A stretch of 64,000 bases of DNA from Paraglaciecola sp. T6c (GCF_000014225.1 NC_008228.1:4340001-4404000); one strand, 5' to 3'. Shown: positions 9,820 to 20,776, numbered from the stretch's first letter. Notes: generated by a model not told the origin, from the sequence alone. Numbers and translations: made by a program.

Positions 9820-10968
9820 TTAAAGCTTAATCCATTGCGTGGGGTTAACAGGGTCGCCCTTGTAGCGAATTTCAAAATATAAATTAGGGGAGGTTTGCCC
9901 GCCACTTTGACCAACAAGCGCAATGGGCTCACCAGCGGCCACGGTATCACCGGCCTGATGCAGTAAAGCTTGATTGTGGCCATACAAGCTCATGTAGCCA
10001 TTACCGTGATCGAGCACAGTGACCAAACCAAAGCCCCGCAACCAATCAGCGTACAGAACTTTACCATGGTGGATCGCGATAACATTACTGCCTGCATTTC
10101 CCTCAACAATAATGCCTTTCCAGCGTATCTGCCCCTCACGTTTTGTACCAAATAATTTGCGCACTCGGCCATCTGCTGGTTTCAACAATTTGCCTTTTAG
10201 TTTGGCTAAACCGTCGAAGCTGGTCGGTTTTTGGGCTGCCAAGCGCTCCGCTTCAGCGATGGCTTTTCGTAGATTCTGCTCATTTGCTTGCAGTTCTTCA
10301 ATTTTGGCCGCATCGCTTTCAATGGCAGACTGTAATTTGCTTAACGTCTGCTTACGGCTCTTTTGCCCTTGATTTAGCGTGGCTTGTTGCGCTTGTTGGC
10401 GATCGAGCAGATTTTGTAGGCTGTCTTGCTTTTCAATCAAGGTTAGATTGACCTGTGTCAGCTCTTTACCCAGTAGCAAAAACTCGTCAATTAATTCACG
10501 ACGCGCCTCATTCAGGTATTGATAATAGGTGATGGTGCGCTCGAACTTGCCTGGGTTTTCTTGGTTGAGTAGCATCTTGGCGTAATCATGGTTGCCTGTC
10601 ATAAACGCGCTACGAATTTGCCTAGCTAACACATCTTGTTGCTGGGCTAATTTTTGCTGAATATCACTTTGGCGTTTTTTAAGCTTTTTTTGCTCTTGCT
10701 GATTGTCCTTAAGCTCTTGCTCAGTGGCATTGAGTGCCGTCGCCGCTTTGGCGATCTTCAGTTCAATTTGCTTTAAATCAGATTGTAAACTTTTCGCTTT
10801 TGCTAACTGCTGGGCAACGTGTTGCTGCTTTTGCTTTATCTGTTTTTGTAGTGCTTGTAGTTCATCTTTGGACTGGCCATTGGCATAAATGGGTGACAAG
10901 CAAACAAACAAAAAGCACCATAAGCATGGTGCTTTTGTTTGTTTCAACCATAACAACAATGGTAGCAA
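9820..10968 (-). CDS. envC: Murein hydrolase activator EnvC
   Basis: 382 residues: signal peptide (cleavage near IYANG-QS), a long coiled coil (about 32-260, rich in Q, K, E and L), and a C-terminal LytM/M23 domain (about 270-380). The last catalytic motif HxH is replaced by YFEIRYKG. This fits EnvC-type LytM proteins, which are catalytically dead and activate the AmiA/AmiB amidases at the division septum. It starts five bases after the gpmI stop and is followed by yibQ. The part encoding the signal peptide contains a long terminator-like hairpin (separate entry). Confidence 0.9.
   Translation of the reverse strand: MLPLLLWLKQTKAPCLWCFLFVCLSPIYANGQSKDELQALQKQIKQKQQHVAQQLAKAKSLQSDLKQIELKIAKAATALNATEQELKDNQQEQKKLKKRQSDIQQKLAQQQDVLARQIRSAFMTGNHDYAKMLLNQENPGKFERTITYYQYLNEARRELIDEFLLLGKELTQVNLTLIEKQDSLQNLLDRQQAQQATLNQGQKSRKQTLSKLQSAIESDAAKIEELQANEQNLRKAIAEAERLAAQKPTSFDGLAKLKGKLLKPADGRVRKLFGTKREGQIRWKGIIVEGNAGSNVIAIHHGKVLYADWLRGFGLVTVLDHGNGYMSLYGHNQALLHQAGDTVAAGEPIALVGQSGGQTSPNLYFEIRYKGDPVNPTQWIKL
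10902..10944 (-). terminator. Terminator-like hairpin inside the envC signal-peptide coding region
   Basis: The arms 10902-10921 and 10926-10944 are complementary over 19 bp with a single bulged A and a 4-base loop (AAGC). The GC-rich core AGCACCAT/ATGGTGCT is flanked by A/T-rich arms ending in T3-G-T3 runs, as in intrinsic terminators. It lies about 30 bases past the gpmI stop but codes for residues ~9-23 of EnvC. It may partly terminate gpmI transcripts or attenuate envC. The structure is seen directly; the activity is inference. Confidence 0.6.
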
Positions 10969-10973
10969 AGGAG

Positions 10974-12509
10974 TTACTTAACCAGAGTAACTATAGGCTT
11001 GCCGGTCATTTCTGCGGGTTGTTCCATGCCCATCAAATGCAACATGGTGGGTGCAACATCACTTAAGGTACCGCCTGAACGGGCTGTGGTTTTCTGCCCT
11101 ACATGCCAAAACGGTACGAGTTCACTGGTATGCGCCGTGTGCGCTTGGCCAGTGGTTTCATCCGCCATTTTCTCGGCATTACCATGGTCAGCTGTGATCA
11201 AGCAGTCGCCACCGACTTTTTTGATGGCTTCAACTACTCGGCCAATGCAGGTATCAACGGCTTCACATGCTTTAACCGCAGCGTCGAAGTTACCTGTGTG
11301 CCCCACCATATCACCGTTAGGGTAATTACAAATGATTGCATCAAACTTGCCTGACTCAATAGCTTCAACCAGTTTGTCAGTCAGTTCAGTTGAGTTCATT
11401 TCAGGTTGTAAGTCATATGTCGCGACTTTTGGTGACGGGATCAATATACGCTCTTCACCTTCGTATAAATCCTCTTTGCCCCCACTGTAGAAAAACGTTA
11501 CATGGGCAAACTTTTCAGTTTCAGAAATACGTAACTGGGTCTTGCCGTGATTAGCCAACCATTCACCCATTACATTTACCAAAGCAACCGGCGGATATGC
11601 TGCTGGTGCGTCAATACTTTCGGCATACTGAGTGAGCATCACAAATGCACTTAAATCGATGTGCTCGCCTTTTTCGAAATCGCTGAAATCTTTTTCCACA
11701 AATGGACGGCTAATTTCACGGGCGCGATCCGCTCTGAAGTTCATGAAGACTAACGCATCACCATCTTCAATTGGCGCAGCATCACCAATAACAGTAGGTT
11801 GCATAAACTCATCGTTTTCATCGCGGCTGTAAGAATTTTCTAGCCCTTCAATAGCGCAGGCTACGTTGAACGCGCCTTCACCTTTAGCGATAACCTTGTA
11901 TGCTTTTTCGACGCGATCCCAACGTGAATCACGATCCATAGCGTAGTAACGGCCAACCAGAGTGGCGGTTTTACCCACGCCCAATTCTTCGAATACTTTG
12001 TCGGCAGCTTCAAGTGGTGCTTTGGCGCTGCGCGGAGGGGTGTCGCGTCCATCTAAGAAGGCATGCAAGAAGATTTTCTTCGCGCCGCGCTTGGCAGCCA
12101 GTTTAATCATGGCGAAAATATGGTCTTGGTGACTGTGAACGCCACCCGGCGAAAGAAGCCCCATGATGTGCACGGCTTTGTCTTGCTTGATGGCTTTGTC
12201 GACGTTACTCACCAAAACCTCGTTCTCGAAAAAATCCCCGTCTTCAATGGCTTTCGTTACGCGCGTAAAATCTTGATATACCACGCGACCTGCGCCTAAA
12301 TTAACGTGACCCACTTCCGAGTTCCCCATTTGCCCACCTGGCAAACCTACATCCATACCGGAGGCGGATATCAAGGTATTGGTAGTTTCTTTGGTTAAGC
12401 GGTCAAGCACGGGAGTCTTGGCATGGGCGATAGCGTTGTTGGTGGTGTCTTCTCTGTGACCCCAGCCATCCATAATAATAAGGGCTACCGTTTTTTTGCT
12501 TTGGCTCAT
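10974..12509 (-). CDS. gpmI: 2,3-bisphosphoglycerate-independent phosphoglycerate mutase
   Basis: 511 residues, the expected length. It interconverts 3- and 2-phosphoglycerate in glycolysis using two Mn2+ ions. The metal-binding MDGWG (Asp14), the catalytic phospho-Ser64 in [17 protein letters not shown] and the C-terminal [10 protein letters not shown] and HTSELVPF blocks are intact. It is the first gene of a minus-strand gpmI-envC-yibQ operon and is divergent from yibN-grxC-secB-gpsA, the same order as in E. coli. Confidence 0.97.
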   Translation of the reverse strand: MSQSKKTVALIIMDGWGHREDTTNNAIAHAKTPVLDRLTKETTNTLISASGMDVGLPGGQMGNSEVGHVNLGAGRVVYQDFTRVTKAIEDGDFFENEVLVSNVDKAIKQDKAVHIMGLLSPGGVHSHQDHIFAMIKLAAKRGAKKIFLHAFLDGRDTPPRSAKAPLEAADKVFEELGVGKTATLVGRYYAMDRDSRWDRVEKAYKVIAKGEGAFNVACAIEGLENSYSRDENDEFMQPTVIGDAAPIEDGDALVFMNFRADRAREISRPFVEKDFSDFEKGEHIDLSAFVMLTQYAESIDAPAAYPPVALVNVMGEWLANHGKTQLRISETEKFAHVTFFYSGGKEDLYEGEERILIPSPKVATYDLQPEMNSTELTDKLVEAIESGKFDAIICNYPNGDMVGHTGNFDAAVKACEAVDTCIGRVVEAIKKVGGDCLITADHGNAEKMADETTGQAHTAHTSELVPFWHVGQKTTARSGGTLSDVAPTMLHLMGMEQPAEMTGKPIVTLVK

Positions 12510-12779
12510 GTTTGTCTCCGCTAAATAAGATTGTAAAAGTTAACTTGGGGGCAGATAGATAGAATACAAAGTGCAAGTAAGCACTTTACCACCGCAGGCG
12601 TCATATTATCCTGTGTGTGGTGGCGCGTCACGGCCAATTAATGGAAAAATCGTAGGTTTACAAAAGCTTATTTTATAAGTTATGCCAAGGATGCGCCCTG
12701 CCACTGGTTTTAGGCGATAATTTCTATATACTTTGCACTCATTTTTTTACCCTGACTGCATCTATGAGGCGCAATAATT

Positions 12780-13205
12780 ATGGAACAAGTGATTGAATTT
12801 GCTACAAATCACTACATTTTAGCGGGTTTATTCGTCGCTTTGTTAGTAGCTTTACTTTACTCCACAGTGGCGAGTTCATTTTCAAAACTAAAAGAGCTAA
12901 GCACCCATGAAGCCACTCTTCTAATGAATAAAGATGATGCTATGGTGCTGGATATTCGCCCTGTCGCTGAATTTAAAAAGGGCCACATCTTAGGCGCGAA
13001 ACAGATCAAACCTGAGCAGGTAACCAAAGGCGATTTTACCGGCCTTGAAAAACAAAAAGACAAACCCATTATTGTTGTGTGCGCAATGGGAATGACATGT
13101 AAACGTACCGCAAACCAAATGCTGAAGGAAGGTTTTGAGCAGGTATCCGTTCTTAAAGGTGGGATGAACGCTTGGCAAGGCGCGAGTCTTCCAATTAGCA
13201 AATAA
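12780..13205 (+). CDS. yibN: Membrane-anchored rhodanese-like protein YibN
   Basis: 141 residues: one N-terminal membrane segment (about 10-30) and a rhodanese domain (about 45-138) with LDIRPVAEFKKGHI and the active-site loop VVCAMGMTCKRTA, whose first Cys is the expected sulfur carrier. E. coli YibN has the same layout and the same neighbours. It opens the yibN-grxC-secB-gpsA operon, with 18 bases to grxC. Confidence 0.9.
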   Translation: MEQVIEFATNHYILAGLFVALLVALLYSTVASSFSKLKELSTHEATLLMNKDDAMVLDIRPVAEFKKGHILGAKQIKPEQVTKGDFTGLEKQKDKPIIVVCAMGMTCKRTANQMLKEGFEQVSVLKGGMNAWQGASLPISK

Positions 13206-13223
13206 ACAAAAGGTATTTTTAAC

Positions 13224-13481
13224 ATGAGTAAAGTCGAAATTTACACCAAAGGACATTGTCCTTACTGTCACCGCGCTAAAGCCCTGTTGGAGCAAAAAGG
13301 CGTGACGTATACCGAATTTAAAGTGGATGTTCAACCTGAGCTTCGTCCAGAGATGATCACCCGCGCTAATGGTGGTTCAACCGTGCCACAGATATTTATC
13401 GGTGAGCATCATGTAGGTGGTTGTGACGAAATGTTCGCACTAGAATCACAAAATAAATTAGATACATTACTTTCTGCATAA
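13224..13481 (+). CDS. grxC: Glutaredoxin 3
   Basis: 85 residues with the dithiol active site C12-P-Y-C15, the cis-proline region GGSTVPQIFI and the glutathione-contact GGCDE. It is a cytoplasmic glutathione-dependent disulfide reductase. It lies between yibN and secB in the conserved operon. Confidence 0.95.
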   Translation: MSKVEIYTKGHCPYCHRAKALLEQKGVTYTEFKVDVQPELRPEMITRANGGSTVPQIFIGEHHVGGCDEMFALESQNKLDTLLSA

Positions 13482-13503
13482 GCAGAAAATTTAAGGAAGC
13501 ATA

Positions 13504-14013
13504 ATGGCTGAAGAAAACCAAACAACCCCAGCTGACGCAGCACAAGCCGCTCAGGGACCTCAATTCGCAATTCAACGCATTTACACTAAGGACATTTCTT
13601 TTGAAACGCCTAATTCACCGGCGATTTTTCAAAAAGAATGGAAACCTGAAGTTCAACTAGATTTGGACACCCGTAGTGCGCTGATCGAAGAAAATGTCTA
13701 CGAGATCGTTTTGGCTGTCACTGTAACGGCTATGTTAGGTGAAGAAACAGCCTTTTTGTGTGAAGTACAGCAGGCGGGTATCTTCGCGATTGGCGAAATG
13801 CCTGAGCAAAATAAAGCGCACATGTTGGGCTCTTTCTGCCCGAACACGCTTTTCCCTTATGCACGCGAAACGATTTCTAATTTAGTCAATCGTGGTACTT
13901 TCCCTCCTCTTAACCTTGCGCCGGTAAACTTTGACGCTATTTTTGCAGCATACATGCAAAAACGTGCGGCTCAGCAGGCACAAGAACAAGCACCTACGCA
14001 GCTAGACGCGTAA
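13504..14013 (+). CDS. secB: Protein-export chaperone SecB
   Basis: 169 residues, matching SecB over residues ~18-155 ([51 protein letters not shown]). SecB is a homotetramer that keeps preproteins unfolded and hands them to SecA. The N-terminal Ala/Gln-rich tail and the Gln/Ala-rich C-terminus are low complexity. It sits 11 bases upstream of gpsA. Confidence 0.96.
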   Translation: MAEENQTTPADAAQAAQGPQFAIQRIYTKDISFETPNSPAIFQKEWKPEVQLDLDTRSALIEENVYEIVLAVTVTAMLGEETAFLCEVQQAGIFAIGEMPEQNKAHMLGSFCPNTLFPYARETISNLVNRGTFPPLNLAPVNFDAIFAAYMQKRAAQQAQEQAPTQLDA

Positions 14014-14024
14014 GTACTTAGCCA

Positions 14025-15023
14025 ATGAAACAAACAGTTTCAGTGTTAGGGGCGGGGTCGTATGGCACCGCCCTTGCTTTTTGTCTGGCCAGAAATGGCG
14101 TTGCCACTACATTGTGGGGGCGAGACCCAAAGCAAATGCAAGATATGGCTACAGCCAGATGCAATCAAAAATACCTACCCGGTGCTACATTTCCCGGTCC
14201 ATTAGTGATTGAAGCTGACTTGCTCAAAGCGGTTAACCTTAACAATGATTTGCTTATCGTGACGCCAAGTCATGGTTTTTCGGCACTGCTGCGCCAAATC
14301 AAACCCATGCTCACTCCAGCACATAGAATCATTTGGGCTACAAAAGGCCTCGACCCAGAAAATGGTCGATTACTGCAAGATGTAGCCCGAGAAATACTCG
14401 GCGACGCTATTCCCCTTGCGGTTGTTTCAGGCCCTACATTTGCCAAAGAAATGGTCGCAGGTCTACCCACTGCCATTTCTGTGTCTTCTACCGATGAACA
14501 GTTGGCTACTGATTTTGCCAACATGCTGCACTGCTCTCGTTCTTTCCGCGTTTACAAAAACAATGATTTTGTGGGTGTTCAACTCGGCGGTGCAGTGAAA
14601 AACGTGATTGCCATCGGCGCTGGATTAGCTGATGGATTAGGCTTTGGCTCCAATGCCAGAACCGCGTTGATTACCCGAGGTTTGGCAGAGTTAACCCGCT
14701 TAGGCATCACCTTAGGCGCACAACCAGAAACTTTCATGGGTATGGCTGGTTTAGGCGATCTGGTATTGACTTGCACGGATAATCAATCACGTAATCGACG
14801 CTTCGGGCTGGCCTTAGGCGCAGGCAAAAGCATAGACGATGCGATTGCAGAAATTGGCCAAGTGGTTGAAGGTTACCGCAACACCAAAGAGGTGCATCAG
14901 TTGGCTGCAAGGCACCAGGTTGAAATGCCCATTTGCGAACAAATATACCAAGTGCTGTACCAAGGTAAACCCGCGAAAGAAGCGGCTCTCGCCTTGTTAG
15001 GCCGGGAGCAAACTTCCGAGTAA
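14025..15023 (+). CDS. gpsA: NAD(P)H-dependent glycerol-3-phosphate dehydrogenase
   Basis: 332 residues with the N-terminal Rossmann motif [10 protein letters not shown], the substrate-loop GPTFAKE, the catalytic-lysine region [13 protein letters not shown] and SRNRRFG. It reduces dihydroxyacetone phosphate to sn-glycerol-3-phosphate for phospholipid synthesis. It is the last gene of the yibN-grxC-secB-gpsA operon; a strong terminator follows. Confidence 0.96.
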   Translation: MKQTVSVLGAGSYGTALAFCLARNGVATTLWGRDPKQMQDMATARCNQKYLPGATFPGPLVIEADLLKAVNLNNDLLIVTPSHGFSALLRQIKPMLTPAHRIIWATKGLDPENGRLLQDVAREILGDAIPLAVVSGPTFAKEMVAGLPTAISVSSTDEQLATDFANMLHCSRSFRVYKNNDFVGVQLGGAVKNVIAIGAGLADGLGFGSNARTALITRGLAELTRLGITLGAQPETFMGMAGLGDLVLTCTDNQSRNRRFGLALGAGKSIDDAIAEIGQVVEGYRNTKEVHQLAARHQVEMPICEQIYQVLYQGKPAKEAALALLGREQTSE

Positions 15024-15090
15024 GTTGTAGGCTTGAGTTGCTTGCAATTGCGTTAATCACATAACGTTAAGCGACTGAATTAGAGATACC

Positions 15091-15130
15091 AAAAAAAGCC
15101 GAGGGAAGCATATGCTTCCCTCGGCTTTTT
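15091..15130. terminator. Bidirectional rho-independent terminator between gpsA and the yiaA-like gene
   Basis: A perfect stem with core GCCGAGGGAAGCA/TGCTTCCCTCGGC, a 2-base spacer at its centre, and A and T runs on the two sides. It serves both convergent genes. Confidence 0.93.
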
Positions 15131-15159
15131 AACTCAGCGCTATTTTTTTAGTTTCTATA

Positions 15160-15603
15160 TTAGCTCACTTGCTCTGTAGCGAACTCTGCTTGCTGCACTT
15201 CCTCTTGTTTTCCGGCCAATGCGTCTTTATCACGTACATTCTTTTGTACTGTCACAGCGGCAAACAAACTCAGCACATACGCCATGGCGTAAAAGCCTTT
15301 TTCACTTAATGCTAATTCTGCGTTGTATAAGCCGATTGCTAATAACGCGATAGCAAAACCAGATGATGCCCATGATAACGTTTGATACATGCTTGAGGTT
15401 TTAATGCCTTCGGCTTTATCACGGATTGTTTTTTGCAGGGATACCATTGAGAACAAACCGTAGAGCATGATGATCAAATAGTAACCTTTTTCATTTAGCG
15501 CCATCTGTGCATTGAACAAGCCGATACTGTAGGCAACCGTGCCAATCAGTAATGCTGCTAATGATGCCAATGTATATGATTTCGTCGGTGCTTGAATTGT
15601 CAT
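15160..15603 (-). CDS. yiaA: YiaA/YiaB-type inner membrane protein
   Basis: 147 residues with four membrane helices arranged as two tandem two-helix units. Each unit contains the repeated motif (I)GL(F/Y)NA.(M/L)AL(N/S)EKG(Y/F)Y and ends VSLQKTIRDK or VTVQKNVRDK. This is the YiaAB two-helix domain (PF05360). The function is unknown. It is a single gene between terminators. Confidence 0.85.
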   Translation of the reverse strand: MTIQAPTKSYTLASLAALLIGTVAYSIGLFNAQMALNEKGYYLIIMLYGLFSMVSLQKTIRDKAEGIKTSSMYQTLSWASSGFAIALLAIGLYNAELALSEKGFYAMAYVLSLFAAVTVQKNVRDKDALAGKQEEVQQAEFATEQVS

Positions 15604-15807
15604 GTGTTTGTCCTTCTTTGATTAGTTGTTTGCACCCCTGCGTCTTGCTGGGGTGAGACGAATATGCCTTTTAGTTCAGACTAAATAAACCCTATTGATG
15701 CTTGTTGAGCATAGCTACACCGAAAGTTTATTATTACGATACTTTAGTGCTTTTATTTTTCATTTCTCTTAACTTCATTTGCCGAACAGTCTGAACCCAG
15801 CTTTGTC

Positions 15808-16665
15808 TTATATTGATGAATTCGCTGCACTGGCCACAAATTTCGAACCAGACATAATTTCTACTGCTTGTCCGTCACTGCCTAAAATAACGCTCTGACT
15901 GGCCAAATCGTATTTAGCTAAATACTGGGCAATAGATGTAAAGGTCGTGGTGGACACTTTGCCAGTATGATCTTTCGTGGTCACATCATCTTGCAGCATT
16001 GCACCAAACATTAGCTTAAAACGGCTGGTATGCACACGCTGGGGCGTAAAATATGCTTGGGTATTGGCTTTTAATTTATCTATATCTGTCGTTTGATAAA
16101 TCGCGGCATTGAGCATGTCCAACGTATGCTCGGTGCAGTTTTGCAGTTGCCTGTTCATGGGGTTAGCAATCACCGAGTAGTTTTCGTTATGCAACTGCGC
16201 ATTTTTACCTGTGCTAATGATGTCAATTAAACGCGTTTGCATATCAGGCGTGGGAATAATCACTCCTGCGCTTAGCTGAGCAGCGCCCCAAAAAAAATCA
16301 ACTGGGTAATCGGTGACTAACTGGCTTTTGTCTAACTCGCCGCTTTTTTGATACAGATTATAAATCGCGTAACCCTTGACCAGTTCACCGTCATCTAGGG
16401 TGATATCTGAATATATAGCCACCGCCGTATGAGTGAAGCGTATCCCTTTGGGCAGATCTTTTTGCGGGCGGCCCACTCTAGCAATAATAAATGCTCTTGC
16501 TCCTTGGCTGGCCGCATACTTCTCCACATTTTTAGCAAAGTGGACGATCTGCTCTGGCTCATGCGTTGCCACTTTATTCGCTTGGCTGCCCGCTGTCGCT
16601 GTGAAAGAAAAGGTGAATGTAAGGACTAACGCTGTAAGCCATTGTTTAGAAGACATAGTCATCAT
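15808..16665 (-). CDS. DUF2145 secreted protein
   Basis: 285 residues with a signal peptide (cleavage near FTATAGS) and the DUF2145 pattern: RAFIIARVGRPQKDLP, IRFTHTAVAIYS, GYAIYNLYQ, YPVDFFWG and NCTEHTLDML. The Cys/His in the last motif and the His of RFTHTA suggest a cysteine-protease-like fold, but this is inference. Its ATG overlaps the stop of the upstream gene (TAATG), so translation is probably coupled to it. That partner gene carries a nonsense codon, which may lower expression. Confidence 0.75.
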   Translation of the reverse strand: MMTMSSKQWLTALVLTFTFSFTATAGSQANKVATHEPEQIVHFAKNVEKYAASQGARAFIIARVGRPQKDLPKGIRFTHTAVAIYSDITLDDGELVKGYAIYNLYQKSGELDKSQLVTDYPVDFFWGAAQLSAGVIIPTPDMQTRLIDIISTGKNAQLHNENYSVIANPMNRQLQNCTEHTLDMLNAAIYQTTDIDKLKANTQAYFTPQRVHTSRFKLMFGAMLQDDVTTKDHTGKVSTTTFTSIAQYLAKYDLASQSVILGSDGQAVEIMSGSKFVASAANSSI

Positions 16666-17057
16666 TATTGACCTTGCGTGTTATTGTTTTGAATAACGAT
16701 GACCTGGTTTGGCGCAGGGTCAACGGTGACAGTAGCGTCACTTATGACTAATGGCTCAAGCTGCGTATTTTTATCAGCATGGCTGTGGCTGCTATGACTA
16801 CTTTTGATGCTATCAGCGGCTTCGACAATAACGCTGCCGGTAACCAAACTCACCCCACCAGCAACGATCAGTGGGGTGGCCACGGCAACACTGGCCACTT
16901 TGGCAGTGGATGCGACGCCTTCTGTTACCGCTAATGCAGAATGCTTGCTCGCTTGAGCACTATGCTATACTGAGCCCGCAGCGTTGGCCTTGCCAGTGCC
17001 AATAACAGTGGTGCCAAGTATAAATGTCGCGGTAAGTAGCGTATTGATAAGTTTCAT
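16665..17057 (-). pseudogene. Small secreted protein gene interrupted by an in-frame TAG codon
   Basis: Reading from the ATG at 17057, the frame encodes a good signal peptide (MKLINTLLTATFILGTTV...GKANA) and then AGSV. It meets TAG at 16967-16965 (codon 31), then continues open in the same frame for about 100 more codons (HSAQASKHSALAVTEGVAST...) to the TAA overlapping the DUF2145 start. The break falls just after the predicted signal-peptide cleavage site and would be repaired by one substitution (for example CAG). A GTG at 16898 could initiate a 77-residue product, but that lacks the signal peptide. I treat it as a recent nonsense mutation or a base-call error in a formerly 130-residue protein; amber suppression is less likely. 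Confidence 0.7.
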
Positions 17058-17222
17058 CGGTCATCCTTTTTCATTGTTATCAGTAGATATTATTTGTTGC
17101 CTAATGGCGCTGCCAAGAGACGAGACACAGATTAAGCACCAGTATTACCTGTGTAAACAATGACCGTTTATGTATACTCAGTCGCAACCAAAAGTATATT
17201 AATACGCTACTTAAAGGGATTT

Positions 17223-17990
17223 ATGAGTCAGATTAGCCAAATCAGCAACACCTTAAAGCAGTTGCTACGTCAGCATCAGATAACGTACAAATACATTGCC
17301 GAAAAACTCGACATGAGCGAAGCAAACGTAAAACGCATCTTCTCAACGAACAGCTTTGCATTGGACCGCTTAGAGCAAATTTGTGAGATTTTGCAGATGA
17401 GCCTTTCTGACTTATTCATCATCGCCCAAAAGCAAACCCAGCAACTGACTCAGCTCACCGAAGAACAAGAAAATGAATTATTGGCTGACACTAAATTGTT
17501 ACTCGTTGCCGTGTGCGTGCGCGATGCTTGGACTTTTGATGAAATCATTGGGCATTACGCTATCGACACTCATGAATGTGTGCAGTTACTGGCTAAGTTA
17601 GATCGCATTAAAATTATCGATTTACTGCCTAACAATCACTACAAGTCTCTGATTGCACAAGATTTCAGATGGATACCCGGCGGGCCATTAGAGCGATTTA
17701 TGGAGCGAGAGGTCATGGTGAAATTTATGGCGCCTAAGAAGGAAGAGCCATGGACTTTTCGATTTTACCTGCGTGGGCGTTACTCACAGACATCAGTGGA
17801 TATTATCCAGCGAAAACTTAATCAACTAACCAAAGAGGCTGCGGTACTAAACCAAGAAGATGCCAGTTTGCCATTGAGTAAACGCCAGCACTTTGGCTTA
17901 CTAATGGCCATGCGCCCGTGGGAGCCTTCGTTGTTTGAAAACCTGCATCGAGAAAACCTACCTCGTGAAAGCCCACTTAATAAAAGCTAA
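17223..17990 (+). CDS. XRE-family transcriptional regulator
   Basis: 255 residues: an N-terminal Cro/C1-type HTH (about 8-65; ITYKYIAEKLDMSEANVKRIF is the recognition region), followed by a ~180-residue domain of unknown fold with WIPGGPLERFM. I chose the ATG at 17223 because AAAGGGA precedes it at normal distance; a longer reading from 17160 adds 21 residues with no ribosome binding site. It is divergent from the interrupted gene and DUF2145, so it may regulate them; that is inference from position. Confidence 0.75.
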   Translation: MSQISQISNTLKQLLRQHQITYKYIAEKLDMSEANVKRIFSTNSFALDRLEQICEILQMSLSDLFIIAQKQTQQLTQLTEEQENELLADTKLLLVAVCVRDAWTFDEIIGHYAIDTHECVQLLAKLDRIKIIDLLPNNHYKSLIAQDFRWIPGGPLERFMEREVMVKFMAPKKEEPWTFRFYLRGRYSQTSVDIIQRKLNQLTKEAAVLNQEDASLPLSKRQHFGLLMAMRPWEPSLFENLHRENLPRESPLNKS

Positions 17991-18102
17991 GGTTCAAAGA
18001 CACCTCTGTAACTCCCACACGACAATAATGAAATCACTAGCAGTATTGGTCATCCAGCTACAGCTGCTAGCGATTTACCTCAAATGACTATTTCGGCGGG
18101 GG

Positions 18103-18885
<783 letters not shown>

Positions 18886-19098
18886 TTACTCTTAATCAGA
18901 TAGCATCATGATACCAACAGCTACGCCAGGTACAACCGATTAAAATAGATGAGTTTGATTATTAATTTCTATTAACAGTGAGGCTCTTGCCCGTCAGGAT
19001 CAACCCATCTTAATAACGAGTTTGTAAATGGTGGATTTATTCACAGCAGCAGGGTTCATTCAATTTAAGTCGCAAAGCCGATTCCGCCTAAGAATATA

Positions 19099-19596
19099 CT
19101 AATGCAGTTGCAAGGTTTGTAATGCACTGACTAAGTATCGATATTCTTGCTCATTGCGCGCGCACACTATAATTTTTCTAAGGTTGCTGTAGGTAATCGA
19201 TGCTTCACTGACACGTCTTACGGCCAGCCCACATAATTGCGCTAAGGTCGCGTCATCACTTTCACTCTCAGCGCCTAATACATTGAATGCCACACTTCGA
19301 ATGTTTGAGGTATCCGCAAAATCAAGTACCTGGTGATACGCAATTTCAATAAGCGATGCTTTTTCCTGGGGAGCGGCTGAATCCCAGTTGGCTTTTAGCA
19401 ACAACATAACATCGGCTACCCACTGCGCATCAGCGGGTCGAGTAATCTTGATGACGGCTCCTTGTCCAAGCTCAGGCTCAAGCTGTTCGTGATTGTATTG
19501 GTAAAGACTATCTCCCTGTGAATATTGGCATCGCACTAAGGCATCTACAGGCAGTTGGTTTATGTCTTCTTGTAATAGGGTTATTTTTGCTGACAT
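19099..19596 (-). CDS. Degenerate macrodomain-like protein
   Basis: 165 residues. The N-terminus KITLLQEDINQLPVDALV follows the macrodomain pattern (KI.L.QGDIT.L.VDAIV), and the C-terminal half (IAYHQVLDFADTSNIRSVAFNVLG..., LRKIIVCARNEQEYRYLVSALQ) matches the later strands and helices. The residues that bind ADP-ribose are missing: the NAAN after VDAIV is RCQYSQ, and the glycine-rich loop is absent. It is therefore probably not an ADP-ribose hydrolase. It is the only gene between yaaA and tal. Confidence 0.55.
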   Translation of the reverse strand: MSAKITLLQEDINQLPVDALVRCQYSQGDSLYQYNHEQLEPELGQGAVIKITRPADAQWVADVMLLLKANWDSAAPQEKASLIEIAYHQVLDFADTSNIRSVAFNVLGAESESDDATLAQLCGLAVRRVSEASITYSNLRKIIVCARNEQEYRYLVSALQTLQLH

Positions 19597-19822
19597 TGAA
19601 GGTGTTTTACTCGCGTATGCAGGCCAAGGGTTATATTCTATGCTACCTGTTTGTTTTCACCTGATCTTGGTTATTCTTCACATACCGTCATAAAGATTTA
19701 ATTCGCCGGCAGTATTGATAGTGACGCGATCACGCCCCACTATTAACTTAGGAAATTTGAGAACATATACATTTGTTGATTAAAATGTTGTAATTTTACA
19801 ACATAATGAATTCGAGGTTAGC

Positions 19823-20776
19823 ATGTCCAATCAATTACAAGCACTACGCGATATCACCACTGTTGTTGCCGATACTGGCGACATAGAAGCGATCAAAAAG
19901 TATCAACCCGTTGATGCGACGACCAACCCTTCATTGTTGCTTAAAGCGGCTGAGATGGAGCAATATCGCTCGCATCTTGAAAATGCGGTTGCTTGGGCAA
20001 AAGAGCAATCTGATGACGCTGACCAGCAGATCATTGATGCTGGTGACAAGCTAGCGGTGACCATAGGGACTGATATTGTGAATATCGTTCCTGGTCGTAT
20101 TTCTACAGAAGTAGATGCCCGTTTGTCGTTTGACACGCAAGCCAGCATCGAAAAAGCGCACAAGCTTATCGCTTTGTATAAAGAAGCAGGCATAGATAAA
20201 AGCCGCATCTTAATTAAATTAGCGTCAACATGGGAAGGTATTAAAGCCGCAGAACACCTTGAAAAAGAAGGTATCAATTGTAACTTAACCTTGTTGTTTA
20301 GTTTCGCTCAAGCCCAAGCCTGTGCTGAAGCCGGTGCTTACCTAATTTCACCCTTCGTTGGCCGTATACTTGATTGGTATAAAGCCAAAACCGGTAAAAC
20401 TGAATATGCAGCCAGTGAAGATCCTGGTGTGCAATCAGTGACTAAGATCTACAATTACTACAAAGAGCACGGCTATAAAACCGTCGTTATGGGCGCAAGC
20501 TTCCGTAATATCGGTGAAATTACCGAACTTGCTGGCTGTGACCGCTTGACCATCAGCCCGGGTTTGTTGGAAGAGTTATCTAACAGCGATGCCCCGCTTG
20601 AAGTGAAGCTGAAAGACACGGGAGCAACAACGACTCCTGGTAAGCCACTTGATGAAGCTGCATTCCGCTGGGAAATGAACCAAGATGCCATGGCAACTGA
20701 GAAGTTGTCTGAAGGTATTCGTAACTTTGCGGCAGACCAAGTGAAACTTGAAACGCTACTTAAAAGCTACGTGTAA
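19823..20776 (+). CDS. tal: Transaldolase
   Basis: 317 residues, typical of TalA/TalB. It transfers dihydroxyacetone units in the pentose phosphate pathway through a Schiff base on Lys132 ([12 protein letters not shown]). The N-terminal [13 protein letters not shown] signature and the C-terminal phosphate-binding region ([11 protein letters not shown]) are intact. Pgi follows 81 bases later after a terminator, so the two are adjacent but probably partly independent. Confidence 0.96.
   Translation: MSNQLQALRDITTVVADTGDIEAIKKYQPVDATTNPSLLLKAAEMEQYRSHLENAVAWAKEQSDDADQQIIDAGDKLAVTIGTDIVNIVPGRISTEVDARLSFDTQASIEKAHKLIALYKEAGIDKSRILIKLASTWEGIKAAEHLEKEGINCNLTLLFSFAQAQACAEAGAYLISPFVGRILDWYKAKTGKTEYAASEDPGVQSVTKIYNYYKEHGYKTVVMGASFRNIGEITELAGCDRLTISPGLLEELSNSDAPLEVKLKDTGATTTPGKPLDEAAFRWEMNQDAMATEKLSEGIRNFAADQVKLETLLKSYV

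Noticed and set aside
9804-9983. N-terminal extension of yibQ
   Set aside because: It would overlap envC coding sequence and place 60 unrelated residues before a clear signal peptide.
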